Below, one piece after another: positions 28,534 to 36,602 of a DNA stretch of 64,000 nt; positions within the stretch are counted from its first letter, which is position 1; each line of letters starts with the position of its first letter. The DNA is taken from positions 124,001 to 188,000 of the forward strand of contig NZ_AMDP01000019.1 in assembly GCF_028128615.1 (NCBI RefSeq), read 5' to 3'. Origin of the DNA: Enterococcus sp. 5H. GTDB taxonomy: Bacteria; Bacillota; Bacilli; Lactobacillales; Enterococcaceae. Below the pieces are notes generated by a model. That model was not told where the DNA came from and searched no databases. It saw nothing but the letters and a program-made list of their open reading frames with translations. The translations under genes were made by a program, and so were the position numbers.

Positions 28534-29767
28534 TTATTATAATGATAAGGAGAGGAAAGAGATTGCTGAATTAGAATACAGTGATTTGACTATAGAGCAA
28601 GAGTTAAGAACTCAAAGTAAAGACAAAACAATAGGATATGTTTCACAAGTAAATGACAAAGCAACAGGAGAACAATCTTTTGTTGTCACAGATAAATATG
28701 TTTCACCTACAGCTCCTTTATCCGAACGTGAAAAAGTCAAAGAAGTAACCGTCTTGTACCGTGGTTCTACAGGCATAGATAAAACATTAGAACAGCCAGT
28801 AGACGTTTACCGCGATTGGTGGGTAAATGATGTTGACATGGCGCATAAAATTTTAACACCAAATCAAGGTCAGTCACCACAACTTAAATCCTCAGCAAGT
28901 ACATTAAAAGAAGCAATGGGATTATATCCTAATGCACAAATATCTGTTTACGGTCATTCGTTAGGTTCAATGAATGCACAATATGCGTTAGCAGATATAT
29001 CAAAAGATGATATTGGTCGTATATCAGGAGGCTATTTTTATCAAGGTCCCAATGTATACTCTACCTTGAATTCAGGTCAACAATCTATTGCAGATCAATT
29101 AACAGCATTGGGCTTGTTGTATAATTATGTAGACGATAAAGACTTAGTTCCAATTGGTTATGGCAAAGGGAAACTTGCTGTAGGACAAGTCATTCCAGTG
29201 AAATCCAAAAAGGTAAGTTTAATAGATCAACATATGTGGGGTGGATATGAATATGACAATTTTGGCAATGTGCTTCTTGATACCAAAGGCAATAAAGATG
29301 CAATAAAATTTGAAACGAAACAACGTATTGCAGGTCTTTCGAATTTGAAAAAGATCATGATGAAAAGTGGGGGCGGTTCGTTGTCTGGAGTGCAAGAGAT
29401 TTTTTTAAACGCGATGGAGGCTAAAGCTATTACGACAGGCTTTCAACAAACAGTACAAAGTGAAATGAATGAGCTAAAAAAATGGTTTCAAACAGAAATT
29501 GATAATGCAAACGAATTATGGAAAACAAGTTGTTCCGATGCGGAAACTTTTGGTGAACATTTAACATATTCTGAAGAGTTAGAAGCATTGGCTGCTGGAA
29601 ATGTAACCGAAGCGTCGATTGTATCAGAACCCGTTAATGAGTATGAAAAATCACTATCCGTGTTACAGTCGTCAGAAAGTGACCTTAAAACATTATTGAA
29701 AAATATTGAAGGTGCAATAGAAAAACAAGTTTCGGTAGATAAAGAATTAGCTAGTTACTTATTTTAA
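28526..29767 (+). CDS. TslA-like lipase, T7SS substrate with C-terminal helical region
   Basis: A 413-residue protein. The N-terminal part (about 60-260) is an alpha/beta-hydrolase lipase with nucleophile motif GHSLG (about 146-150), an Asp candidate in VDDKDLVP and a His candidate in DQHMWGGY. The C-terminal part (about 270-413) is helical and LXG-like. There is no signal peptide. This reverse order, enzyme first and targeting helices last, is that of TslA, the S. aureus T7SS phospholipase. Neighbouring small helical proteins fit as its targeting partners. GAGAGGG precedes the ATG. Enzymatic activity is inferred from motifs only. Confidence 0.82.
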   Translation: MTNYYNDKERKEIAELEYSDLTIEQELRTQSKDKTIGYVSQVNDKATGEQSFVVTDKYVSPTAPLSEREKVKEVTVLYRGSTGIDKTLEQPVDVYRDWWVNDVDMAHKILTPNQGQSPQLKSSASTLKEAMGLYPNAQISVYGHSLGSMNAQYALADISKDDIGRISGGYFYQGPNVYSTLNSGQQSIADQLTALGLLYNYVDDKDLVPIGYGKGKLAVGQVIPVKSKKVSLIDQHMWGGYEYDNFGNVLLDTKGNKDAIKFETKQRIAGLSNLKKIMMKSGGGSLSGVQEIFLNAMEAKAITTGFQQTVQSEMNELKKWFQTEIDNANELWKTSCSDAETFGEHLTYSEELEALAAGNVTEASIVSEPVNEYEKSLSVLQSSESDLKTLLKNIEGAIEKQVSVDKELASYLF

Positions 29768-29777
29768 GGAGTTTGTC

Positions 29778-30131
29778 ATGAATCAAGAATTGCAGAAAAA
29801 ACGAGAACATGCCGAAGATACATACCGATCAAATCAACGACAGTTGGAGAATCATTTAGATGAGTTGAACGATGAACAGAGAGGATTTCAACGATACTTG
29901 GATAGTTTGGGAGATAAAATACAATATACTTCACAAAATTATGAAAATCCTGAACAAGATCGTCAATCAATGTATCATATTTTAGAAGAAATGCAAGATG
30001 ATGCACAACAAATAATCAAGAGAGCAAAATTTATGCTAGATGAACAGGTAGAAGAAAATCAGCTTGCTTATACTGCGCAAATACGGTTATACGATGAGGA
30101 ACAAGCAGACGAGGAGAAAAACACATGTTAG
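29778..30131 (+). CDS. coiled-coil T7SS partner protein (DUF3958-like)
   Basis: A 117-residue, highly charged, all-helical protein without signal peptide or Cys except at its C-terminus. Heptad-like stretches cover about residues 3-60 and 70-105. In size, composition and place it matches DUF3958-type proteins that accompany TslA-like lipases (TlaB type). AAGGAG lies 9 bases before the ATG, just after the lipase stop. It overlaps the next gene by 7 bases. Confidence 0.6.
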   Translation: MNQELQKKREHAEDTYRSNQRQLENHLDELNDEQRGFQRYLDSLGDKIQYTSQNYENPEQDRQSMYHILEEMQDDAQQIIKRAKFMLDEQVEENQLAYTAQIRLYDEEQADEEKNTC

Positions 30132-30424
30132 ATAGCTTAGTAGATGGTGCTAAAGGACTTGTTGAGGGCGCAAAAGAAGAACTGTTAAATTTACGGAAAA
30201 CCGCAGAAAAACAATTAATTCGTCTATGGGTAGCGAGCCAAAGTCATGCGACTTCAGAAAATAGGAAGAAGTTGACTAAAGAGCATAAAAAACAAAAAAT
30301 AGAAACTCTAAAAAGTATTAGCAATGCGTATAAAAGTAGTTTCTCTTCTTCTGCTAAAGGTGAGTGGATAGAACAGGCGAAAAACGCAGTTGATACAGGA
30401 ATTAAAAGCTTGGATAAATTATAA
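30125..30424 (+). CDS. small helical protein of the T7SS module, unknown
   Basis: A 99-residue helical protein, rich in Lys and Glu, beginning MLDSLVDGAKGLVEGAKEEL. It overlaps the preceding gene by 7 bases and has GAGGAG upstream, so it belongs to the same transcript. I recognise no family. It could be another secretion partner or a chaperone. A hairpin terminator follows directly. Confidence 0.6.
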   Translation: MLDSLVDGAKGLVEGAKEELLNLRKTAEKQLIRLWVASQSHATSENRKKLTKEHKKQKIETLKSISNAYKSSFSSSAKGEWIEQAKNAVDTGIKSLDKL

Positions 30425-30437
30425 ACTAACTTCCCCA

Positions 30438-30472
30438 AAAAAAGTCTGGAATTAAAAATCTAGACTTTTTTA
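30438..30472 (+). terminator. terminator of the T7SS module
   Basis: AAAAAAGTCT and AGACTTTTTT form a stem around a loop of about 14 nt, ending in a T-run. It lies just before the recombinase fragment. Confidence 0.8.
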
Positions 30473-30651
30473 TTAGCATTCATGATTTAAGACATTCGCA
30501 TACAAGTATGCTTGTTCATTTGGGAGAAAATCCAAAAATGATACAAGAGAGGTTAGGGCACGCAAATATAGAAATGACGTTAGGAACATATTCTCATTTA
30601 TACCCAAAACAAGATTTAGATCTTGTGAAAAAAGTAGATCAAATAAATTAG
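30472..30651 (+). pseudogene. C-terminal remnant of a tyrosine recombinase (integrase)
   Basis: Fifty-nine codons encode the end of a phage-type integrase: HDLRH (catalytic Arg), QERLGHANIEMT (His) and TYSHLY (nucleophile Tyr), ending at TAG 30651. No start codon or upstream catalytic part is present, and a terminator overlaps its 5' edge. It is a relic of the enzyme that presumably inserted the island. Confidence 0.92.
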
Positions 30652-30664
30652 TAATAATTTATCC

Positions 30665-30728
30665 TTGACTAGCATTTTTTATTCTGCTAAAGTATATCTT
30701 GCGTAATAAGTGTAACGTTTACGATTTG
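30665..30728 (+). promoter_or_regulatory. adcB promoter with Zur-like operator at the island's right end
   Basis: TTGACT at 30665-30670 and TAAAGT at 30688-30693 are 17 bases apart. Downstream at 30706-30728 is a degenerate Zur box: the right arm TACGATTTG matches 8 of 9, the left arm 5 of 9, with the same 5-base spacing. Much of the intervening text (TTCTG.TAAA, TCTTGCG) matches the adcA promoter at equivalent positions, and the distance from -10 to operator is the same. Confidence 0.65.
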
Positions 30729-30821
30729 CGTTGCTTAATCGTAAAGAGATAAACTGTGATCTATTGTTCTCAAAAAAATAAGAGGCTTGAAAAGCCTTGT
30801 GTAATAGGGAGTTGAACGGTT

Positions 30822-31664
30822 TTGGAGATGCTTTCATACGAGTTCATGAGAAAAGCGTTTTTAGCAGCAACATTTATTTCAGTAATCGCACCGATGCTGG
30901 GCGTGTTTTTAGTCATTAGAAGACAATCACTAATGGCGGATACATTGTCACACGTTTCATTAGCTGGTGTCGCACTGGGCTTTTTCTTAAATTGGAATCC
31001 AGATATTATGACGTTAGTCGTGGTCATTATTGCAGCAATTATTTTGGAATATCTACGGATGATTTATAGTACTTATTCAGAAATCTCGATTGCCATTTTA
31101 ATGTCTGGGGGATTGGCTTTAGCTTTAGTTTTAATGAACTTAAGCGGAGGAAATTCAGCGGCGAGTATTCAATCGTATTTATTTGGATCAATCGTCACGA
31201 TTACATGGCAGCAAGTCATTATTTTAGCGGTTTTGTTCGTCATTTTAGTCGTTTTATTTTGTTTATTTAAACGTCCGATGTATGTTTTAACTTTTGATGA
31301 AGATACAGCACATGTGGACGGATTACCGATTCATTGGATGTCTATGATGTTTAATGTTATTACAGGTGTAGCAATTGCAGTGATGATTCCAATAGCTGGA
31401 GCATTGTTAATTTCAGCGATTATGGTATTGCCGGCTGCGATTGGCATGCGGATAGGTAAAGGATTTAACACGGTGATTATTATTAGCGTGATTATGGGAT
31501 TAATTGGGATGTTAACTGGATTGACAGGTTCTTATTATTTAGAAACACCGCCAAGTGCTAGTATCACATTAATCTTTATTGGTTTATTTATCTTAGTCAG
31601 TATCTTCCGTAAGTTGATTATGACCATTCAGAGAAATAAGAAAATAAGCGCAAGAAATAGCTAA
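30822..31664 (+). CDS. adcB: zinc ABC transporter permease
   Basis: AdcB/ZnuB (280 residues) is the membrane channel of the zinc importer, with about eight membrane helices and the ABC-3 family layout. The start is TTG at 30822, where the native operon would have ATG; this replacement comes with the island end. AGGGAG lies 11 bases upstream. An internal ATG at 30828 is possible but further from the ribosome site. It is cut off from adcC by the island and appears to be driven by its own Zur-type promoter. A terminator follows. Confidence 0.92.
   Translation: MEMLSYEFMRKAFLAATFISVIAPMLGVFLVIRRQSLMADTLSHVSLAGVALGFFLNWNPDIMTLVVVIIAAIILEYLRMIYSTYSEISIAILMSGGLALALVLMNLSGGNSAASIQSYLFGSIVTITWQQVIILAVLFVILVVLFCLFKRPMYVLTFDEDTAHVDGLPIHWMSMMFNVITGVAIAVMIPIAGALLISAIMVLPAAIGMRIGKGFNTVIIISVIMGLIGMLTGLTGSYYLETPPSASITLIFIGLFILVSIFRKLIMTIQRNKKISARNS
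30823..30847. repeat. right attachment-site repeat (attR)
   Basis: This is the second copy of the 25-bp repeat, forming codons 1-9 of present adcB (partial first codon). It differs from the left copy at a single position. Confidence 0.8.
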
Positions 31665-31685
31665 ATTATCAGGTATTTTAAAGAT

Positions 31686-31731
31686 GGAGCTAAGAGGAAA
31701 AACGAAAGTTTTTTCTCCTAGCTTCTTTTTT
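31686..31731 (+). terminator. terminator after adcB
   Basis: GAGCTAAGAGGAAAAA pairs with TTTTTCTCCTAGCTTC (one bulge), followed by six T residues. Confidence 0.85.
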
Positions 31732-31898
31732 GTTTCTTAATTTGCGAACTATTTTTCATTTTTTTCAAAAAATGCTCGAATTTTTTTGTCAAACACCTTA
31801 TAATAGGGAACGATAAGTAAAACGAAATACAGTTTCTGGACGTATTCATTGGCTTAACAATAAAATAGTAAATAATTAAAAGAAGAGGAGTGACGAAT

Positions 31899-32720
31899 TT
31901 GAAGATTCGGAGAAGCGAACGATTGATTGATATGACGCAATATTTATTAGATCATCCGCATACATTGGTTTCATTAACCCATTTTGCGCAACGCTATAAA
32001 TCAGCTAAGTCATCAATAAGTGAAGATTTAGCAATTGTTAAGAAAACATTTAAACAAAGAGGTACAGGAATTCTTGAAACAATTCCTGGCGCTGCTGGTG
32101 GGGTCAGATTTATCCCGGAAATGCCATTTGAGGAATCAAAAGAGTTGATCTTAGAACTTTGTGAACGTTTGTCAGAACAAGACCGCTTGTTGCCAGGAGG
32201 TTATGTTTACCTTTCTGATTTATTGGGGCAGCCGGATTTATTACGTCAAGTTGGTCGTATCATTGCTTCTAAATATCTTGGGGAGCAGATTGATGCAGTT
32301 ATGACTGTGGCAACTAAAGGTGTACCGATTGCTCAAGCTGTTTCGTACTACTTGAATGTTCCTTTCGTTATTGTTCGTCGCGACTCAAAAATCACTGAAG
32401 GGTCAACTGTAAGTGTAAACTATGTTTCGGGTTCATCTGAGCGAATCGAAAAAATGGAGTTATCAAAACGCAGTCTAAAACGTGGTTCAAGAGTTTTAGT
32501 AGTGGATGACTTTATGAAAGGCGGCGGCACAGTTAACGGGATGAAGAGTCTGATCGAAGAATTCGAAGCAGAACTTGTCGGGATTACGGTTTTTGCTGAA
32601 TCTAAATTTAATGGGCAACGTGCGATTGAAGACTATACGTCATTGCTTTATGTAAAAGACGTGGACACGCAAACCAAAACAATTAACGTGGTACCTGGAA
32701 ATTATTTTGAGGAAGAATAA
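31899..32720 (+). CDS. purR: purine operon repressor
   Basis: PurR (273 residues) represses purine synthesis genes and is released by PRPP. An N-terminal winged helix (about 1-75) is joined to a phosphoribosyltransferase-like domain with the PRPP motif VLVVDDFMKGGGTVNG (about 202-217). I prefer TTG at 31899, 8 bases after GAGGAG. The protein then begins MKIRRSERLIDMTQYLL, as other PurR proteins do. The upstream GTG at 31890 overlaps the ribosome site. A TATAAT lies at 31799-31804. Confidence 0.95.
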   Translation: MKIRRSERLIDMTQYLLDHPHTLVSLTHFAQRYKSAKSSISEDLAIVKKTFKQRGTGILETIPGAAGGVRFIPEMPFEESKELILELCERLSEQDRLLPGGYVYLSDLLGQPDLLRQVGRIIASKYLGEQIDAVMTVATKGVPIAQAVSYYLNVPFVIVRRDSKITEGSTVSVNYVSGSSERIEKMELSKRSLKRGSRVLVVDDFMKGGGTVNGMKSLIEEFEAELVGITVFAESKFNGQRAIEDYTSLLYVKDVDTQTKTINVVPGNYFEEE

Positions 32721-32765
32721 TCAGGTTTAAATCTTTGACCTACAGGATAATTTAAAATAGTTCGT

Positions 32766-32797
32766 GAGTATGGCTAAGCAGCCGTACTCTTTTTTTG
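32766..32797 (+). terminator. terminator after purR
   Basis: GAGTATGGCT and AGCCGTACTC form a 10-bp stem with a 4-nt loop and one G-U pair, followed by eight T residues. Confidence 0.9.
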
Positions 32798-32967
32798 ATA
32801 GTGAACTATACACATTTAAAATATGTAAGAAAAGTTGAAGAAAAAAGAATTTTTTGGTTAACGAAAACCTTATTTGGGTGTATAGTTAGTTTAAAAGGAA
32901 ACACATTTAATCTTTTATAGAGAACAAGGTAAAAGTTTAAATGGAATAAATGAAAGAAGGCATTGTG

Positions 32968-34113
32968 ATGGAAAAACAAGAAAAAGTACAAATTTTAAAT
33001 GACATTGTAGCGATCAAATCAGTGAATGGCAACGAGAAAGAAGTAGCTGTGTATTTAAGCAAAGTGTTCAAAAAATATGGAATTGATTCTAGCTTATTAG
33101 AATATGACAAAGATCGTGATAGTCTGATTGTTGAAATCGGAACACCAAGCAGTGAAAAAGTGCTGGCTTTTTCTGGACATATGGATGTGGTATCGGCAGG
33201 GAATGAAGCTGATTGGACATCAGATCCGTTTAAACCAGAAATTCGTGACGGTAAAATGTATGGACGCGGCACATGTGATATGAAGAGTGGTTTAGCTGCG
33301 ATGGTTATTGCGATGATTGAGCTGAAAGAACAAAATGCTGACTTAAATGGTCGTATTCGTTTATTAGCAACAGTTGGCGAAGAGATTGGTGAACTAGGTT
33401 CAGAGCAGTTAACCAAAGAAGGCTACGTGGATGATGTGACTGCAATGGTGATAGGTGAACCTACTGGCTATGCAGGAATTGTCTATGCTCACAAAGGTTC
33501 TATCAATTTTAAAGTAGATTCTGTTGGTAAAAATGCGCACAGTTCTATGCCGGAGCTAGGAGTAAACGCAATCGATCATCTAAACGATTTTTATACAAGA
33601 GCCAACCAGTTATTCCGCAGTGAAACACATACGGATGAAGTTTTAGGTGAGTTTATTTATAATGTAACGATGATTTCAGGTGGGGAACAAATTAACAGTA
33701 TTCCTAGCGAAGCTAGTTTAGAAGGAAATATTCGGACTATCCCCGATTATGATAATGACCTAGTAATCAAAAAAATGAACGAATTAATCGATGAATTAAA
33801 TCAAAAAGAATCTTATAAATTAACGCTAAGCATAGAAGCAAATAAAATTTCCGTTAAGAGTGAAAAAGATTCTGACATTGCAAAAATTGCTCAACAAGTA
33901 GCGAAAAAACAAGTGAACAAGGAGATTCCAATGGTTGGTATTTCTGGTACAACAGATGCAGCTGAGTTCACGAAAGGAAAAAAAGAATTTCCAGTAATTA
34001 TTTTTGGACCAGGTAATATGACTCCTCATCAAGTGGATGAGTATATTGATATCGACAACTATTTAGAAATGATCGATATTTATAAAGAAATGGCGACAAC
34101 TTATTTGGCTTGA
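32968..34113 (+). CDS. M20 family ArgE/DapE-type deacylase
   Basis: A 381-residue zinc amidohydrolase of the ArgE/DapE/ACY1 group, which removes acyl or succinyl groups from amino-acid derivatives. Metal-site motifs are FSGHMDVV, YGRGTCDMKSGLAA, ATVGEEIGELGS and the C-terminal FGPGNMTPHQVDEYI. The dimerisation domain lies about 170-285. ATG 32968 follows AGAAGG by 7 bases; an ATG at 32950 lies upstream of that site. Family membership is clear; the actual substrate (N-acetylornithine, succinyl-DAP or a dipeptide) is not. Confidence 0.88.
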   Translation: MEKQEKVQILNDIVAIKSVNGNEKEVAVYLSKVFKKYGIDSSLLEYDKDRDSLIVEIGTPSSEKVLAFSGHMDVVSAGNEADWTSDPFKPEIRDGKMYGRGTCDMKSGLAAMVIAMIELKEQNADLNGRIRLLATVGEEIGELGSEQLTKEGYVDDVTAMVIGEPTGYAGIVYAHKGSINFKVDSVGKNAHSSMPELGVNAIDHLNDFYTRANQLFRSETHTDEVLGEFIYNVTMISGGEQINSIPSEASLEGNIRTIPDYDNDLVIKKMNELIDELNQKESYKLTLSIEANKISVKSEKDSDIAKIAQQVAKKQVNKEIPMVGISGTTDAAEFTKGKKEFPVIIFGPGNMTPHQVDEYIDIDNYLEMIDIYKEMATTYLA

Positions 34114-34134
34114 GGATTGATAAAATCTAAATAA

Positions 34135-34168
34135 AAAGGGTTGGACATATTGAATTGTCCAACCCTTT
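34135..34168. terminator. terminator between convergent genes
   Basis: Perfect 13-bp arms at 34135-34147 and 34156-34168 enclose an 8-nt loop. The minus-strand side ends in TTTTTAT. Confidence 0.85.
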
Positions 34169-34177
34169 ACTTATATC

Positions 34178-34825
34178 CTACTTCGTATATTTTACATTCT
34201 GAATAAAATCGTTCAGTTCATCGGTACGTTCAATATTGTGGTTACATTTGTCACTATCGTAACAAATATAATTCCCACGTTTAGTATACAGTCCATCCCC
34301 TGATTCTTTAACCTTTGACATAAATAAAGAAACTTCTGATGTTTCATGACAAAGCGGACAAATGCCTTTTTGCGTTGTTGGAGAAATCGTCCCTTGAACC
34401 CCAACTAGCTGTCCATCAATAGAAGCGATGATAAATTTTTGCTGTTTGCCACTATCGTTCCAGCTATAAAAAGTATAGTCTCTTAAATCCATCGTGTCCC
34501 AATCAGGAATTTTCAGCTTTTTCGTTTTCTTGAACAGTTTTGTCAATTGTTGTTTTGAAGGCGGATCAAATGGAATTACCTCTTCTTTCAATACCTCTAA
34601 AAATTGCTCAAGCCGTGGCTTAGATGTGGCTGCTTCTAAGAAACCATCCAGTAATGGCTGAATTTCAGCATTATTTTCCACAAACTGATTGTTAATTTTT
34701 TCCAAAACAATCGCCTGTAACGTTTTGATTGTCTGTTTATCGTTTACCGATAGATGAGCTTGTAACAAGATATGTCCTTGTTTTCTTATAAAATTAAATT
34801 GATAAGGTTGTATTTTTTTATTCAT
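34178..34825 (-). CDS. FusB/FusC-family EF-G-binding protein
   Basis: A 215-residue relative of FusB, which binds EF-G on the ribosome and frees it from fusidic acid. A helical N-terminal domain (about 1-80) precedes a C-terminal treble-clef zinc domain with four Cys: CPLC (about 155-158) and two more in the YICYDSDKCNHN segment. I chose the ATG at 34825, preceded by GAGAGG; an in-frame extension upstream (GTG at 34897) lacks a ribosome site. Chromosomal copies in enterococci and listeriae may have a general translation role, so resistance should not be assumed. A hairpin leader lies upstream. Confidence 0.85.
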   Translation of the reverse strand: MNKKIQPYQFNFIRKQGHILLQAHLSVNDKQTIKTLQAIVLEKINNQFVENNAEIQPLLDGFLEAATSKPRLEQFLEVLKEEVIPFDPPSKQQLTKLFKKTKKLKIPDWDTMDLRDYTFYSWNDSGKQQKFIIASIDGQLVGVQGTISPTTQKGICPLCHETSEVSLFMSKVKESGDGLYTKRGNYICYDSDKCNHNIERTDELNDFIQNVKYTK

Positions 34826-34861
34826 AGTGGATTTCCTCTCTATCAGTCGAATGATAAAGTG

Positions 34862-34899
34862 CTTTGCGCTAAGGAGATCCTTAAACAACCAAAGCACAT
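34862..34899 (-). promoter_or_regulatory. structured leader of the FusB-like gene, possible leader peptide
   Basis: Arms GTGCTTTG and CAAAGCAC flank an inner palindrome TAAGGATCTCCTTA in the 5' leader. A frame of 18 codons starting at 34899 (MCFGCLRISLAQSTLSFD) spans the hairpin and ends before the gene's ribosome site. This resembles translational attenuators of ribosome-targeting resistance genes. The leader peptide's own ribosome site is poor. Confidence 0.4.
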
Positions 34900-35110
34900 T
34901 AGATGGTCAAACCTGACTGGGCTTTTGATTGAGATACGCAAGTTTGAAATAGTATCATATTATCACCCCCTTCAATTAATTCATGATCTAAAAACTCTTG
35001 TATTTTTACCTGTCAATTATTTTTTCTACTATATTAATATAAATTTTCCTTCATTATAACGCAAACACTCGAAATTATAAATTGGTATAGAAAAAAACGA
35101 ATTGGTTCAG
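34900..35110. other. divergent non-coding region between the FusB-like gene and glmU
   Basis: AT-rich; it should contain the minus-strand promoter for the FusB-like gene. I see no gene with start context here. Confidence 0.3.
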
Positions 35111-35139
35111 TTGAAAAAGCAGAAAGAGTAAGCTAAACT
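35111..35139 (+). promoter_or_regulatory. promoter of glmU
   Basis: TTGAAA at 35111-35116 and TAAACT at 35134-35139 are separated by 17 bases, 69 bases before the glmU start. Confidence 0.6.
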
Positions 35140-35207
35140 AAAACATGGCTTTAATTTAACTAGAAATGACTCATTGAAAATAAAACAATTAATTAGGAGT
35201 GGAGCAA

Positions 35208-36587
35208 TTGGAAAATAGATATGTCATTATCCTCGCTGCAGGTAAAGGAACACGTATGAAGTCGAAACTATACAAGGTTCTTCATCCTGTTGCTGGAAAA
35301 CCAATGGTGGAGCATATTATGGATCAAGTGGAAAAAACAAATTCAAGTGAAGTTGTCACAATTGTCGGTCATGGAGCCGAAGCGATCAAAAATCATTTAG
35401 GTGAACGCAGCCAGTATGCCTTACAAGAAGAACAATTAGGAACAGGGCATGCAGTTTTACAAGCTAAAACCCAATTAGAAGGAAAAAAAGGAACAACACT
35501 TGTCATCACTGGTGATACGCCACTTTTAACTGCAGAAACCTTAGCGAATCTTTTTGACTACCATCAAGGGAAAAATGCCAGTGCAACTATTTTAACTGCT
35601 CATGCAGAAGATCCTACGGGATATGGCCGGATTATTCGCGATCATGTAGGTATTGTTGAGAAAATCGTTGAACAAAAAGACGCATCCGATCAAGAAGCAC
35701 GCGTGCAGGAAATCAATACAGGGACATTTTGTTTCGATAACGAAGAATTATTTAAGGCATTAGCTAAAATTAATACGAATAATGCACAGGGAGAATACTA
35801 TTTAACAGATATTATCGAAATCCTGAAAAAAGAAGGTAAAACAGTTGCAGCATACCAAATGGCTGATTTTGAAGAAGCAATGGGCATCAATGATCGTGTA
35901 GCCTTAGCCGAAGCAAATAAAATCATGCATCGCCGTTTAAATAAGATGCATATGACTAATGGTGTGACATTTGTCGATCCTGAAACAACTTATATTAACG
36001 AAGGTGTTGTTATTGGTTCAGATACAGTACTTGAAGCTGGCGTTCATATCAAAGGAAAAACGGTTATTGGTGAAGATTGTTTCGTCGGTGCTCATTCTGA
36101 AATAGTGGATAGTATAATAGAAGATAATGTTAGAATCACTCAATCCGTTGTTGAACAAAGTATTGTCCGAAAAGATGCAGATATCGGTCCGTTTGCACAT
36201 ATTCGTCCAAATGCTGAAATTGGCGAGCGTGTTCATGTTGGGAATTTTGTAGAGATCAAAAATGCAACGATTGCTGAAGATACAAAAGTTGGTCATTTAA
36301 CATATGTTGGTGATGCAGACTTAGGAAAAGAAATTAACGTTGGATGCGGTGTTGTCTTTGTAAATTATGATGGTAAAAACAAACACCGAACAACTGTAGG
36401 CGACCACGCTTTTATTGGATCTTCAACAAGCTTAATTGCGCCTGTAAAAGTTGCTGCTAATTCAGTAATCGCAGCTGGATCAACGATTACAGATGATGTA
36501 GCAGAATATGACTTGGCAATCGCTCGAGCTAGGCAAGTTAATAAAGAAGGCTATGGAAAAAATATGCCTTACATGAATGATAAATAA
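35208..36587 (+). CDS. glmU: bifunctional GlmU (UDP-N-acetylglucosamine pyrophosphorylase / glucosamine-1-phosphate N-acetyltransferase)
   Basis: GlmU (459 residues) makes UDP-GlcNAc for peptidoglycan and wall polymers. The N-terminal uridylyltransferase starts [23 protein letters not shown]. The C-terminal half (about 250-455) is a left-handed beta-helix acetyltransferase with [14 protein letters not shown] and [21 protein letters not shown] chose TTG at 35208, about 8 bases after AGGAG; the GTG at 35199 directly abuts that site. Repeat copy 2 follows and can act as terminator. Confidence 0.96.
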   Translation: MENRYVIILAAGKGTRMKSKLYKVLHPVAGKPMVEHIMDQVEKTNSSEVVTIVGHGAEAIKNHLGERSQYALQEEQLGTGHAVLQAKTQLEGKKGTTLVITGDTPLLTAETLANLFDYHQGKNASATILTAHAEDPTGYGRIIRDHVGIVEKIVEQKDASDQEARVQEINTGTFCFDNEELFKALAKINTNNAQGEYYLTDIIEILKKEGKTVAAYQMADFEEAMGINDRVALAEANKIMHRRLNKMHMTNGVTFVDPETTYINEGVVIGSDTVLEAGVHIKGKTVIGEDCFVGAHSEIVDSIIEDNVRITQSVVEQSIVRKDADIGPFAHIRPNAEIGERVHVGNFVEIKNATIAEDTKVGHLTYVGDADLGKEINVGCGVVFVNYDGKNKHRTTVGDHAFIGSSTSLIAPVKVAANSVIAAGSTITDDVAEYDLAIARARQVNKEGYGKNMPYMNDK

Positions 36588-36602
36588 ATAAGCAAAAAAG
36601 AA

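Larger units (their letters stand above)
27363..30847. mobile_element. integrated island splitting adcC-adcB, with direct repeats and recombinase remnant
   Basis: A 25-bp direct repeat (24/25 identical) lies at 27363-27387 and 30823-30847, made of the first codons of adcB. Between them are five genes of a type VII secretion substrate module and the end of a tyrosine-recombinase gene. This is the arrangement left by site-specific integration into a gene start (attL and attR). The recombinase is truncated, so the island is probably immobile now. Its right end carries a promoter and Zur-like operator that drive adcB. Confidence 0.8.

Noticed and set aside
27363-30847. Island as a prophage or plasmid insertion
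   Set aside because: There are no structural, replication or mobilisation genes, only a recombinase end and the secretion module. A small integrative element or its relic fits better.
31739-31781. PurBox-like CGAAC/CGAAT sequences before purR
   Set aside because: Only one weak match has the expected flanks and the pair is not in the usual inverted arrangement, so autoregulation is not supported.
34826-34897. In-frame 24-codon N-terminal extension of the FusB-like protein
   Set aside because: Its GTG has no ribosome site and lies in the hairpin leader. The ATG at 34825 has GAGAGG at good spacing and gives the family's usual length.
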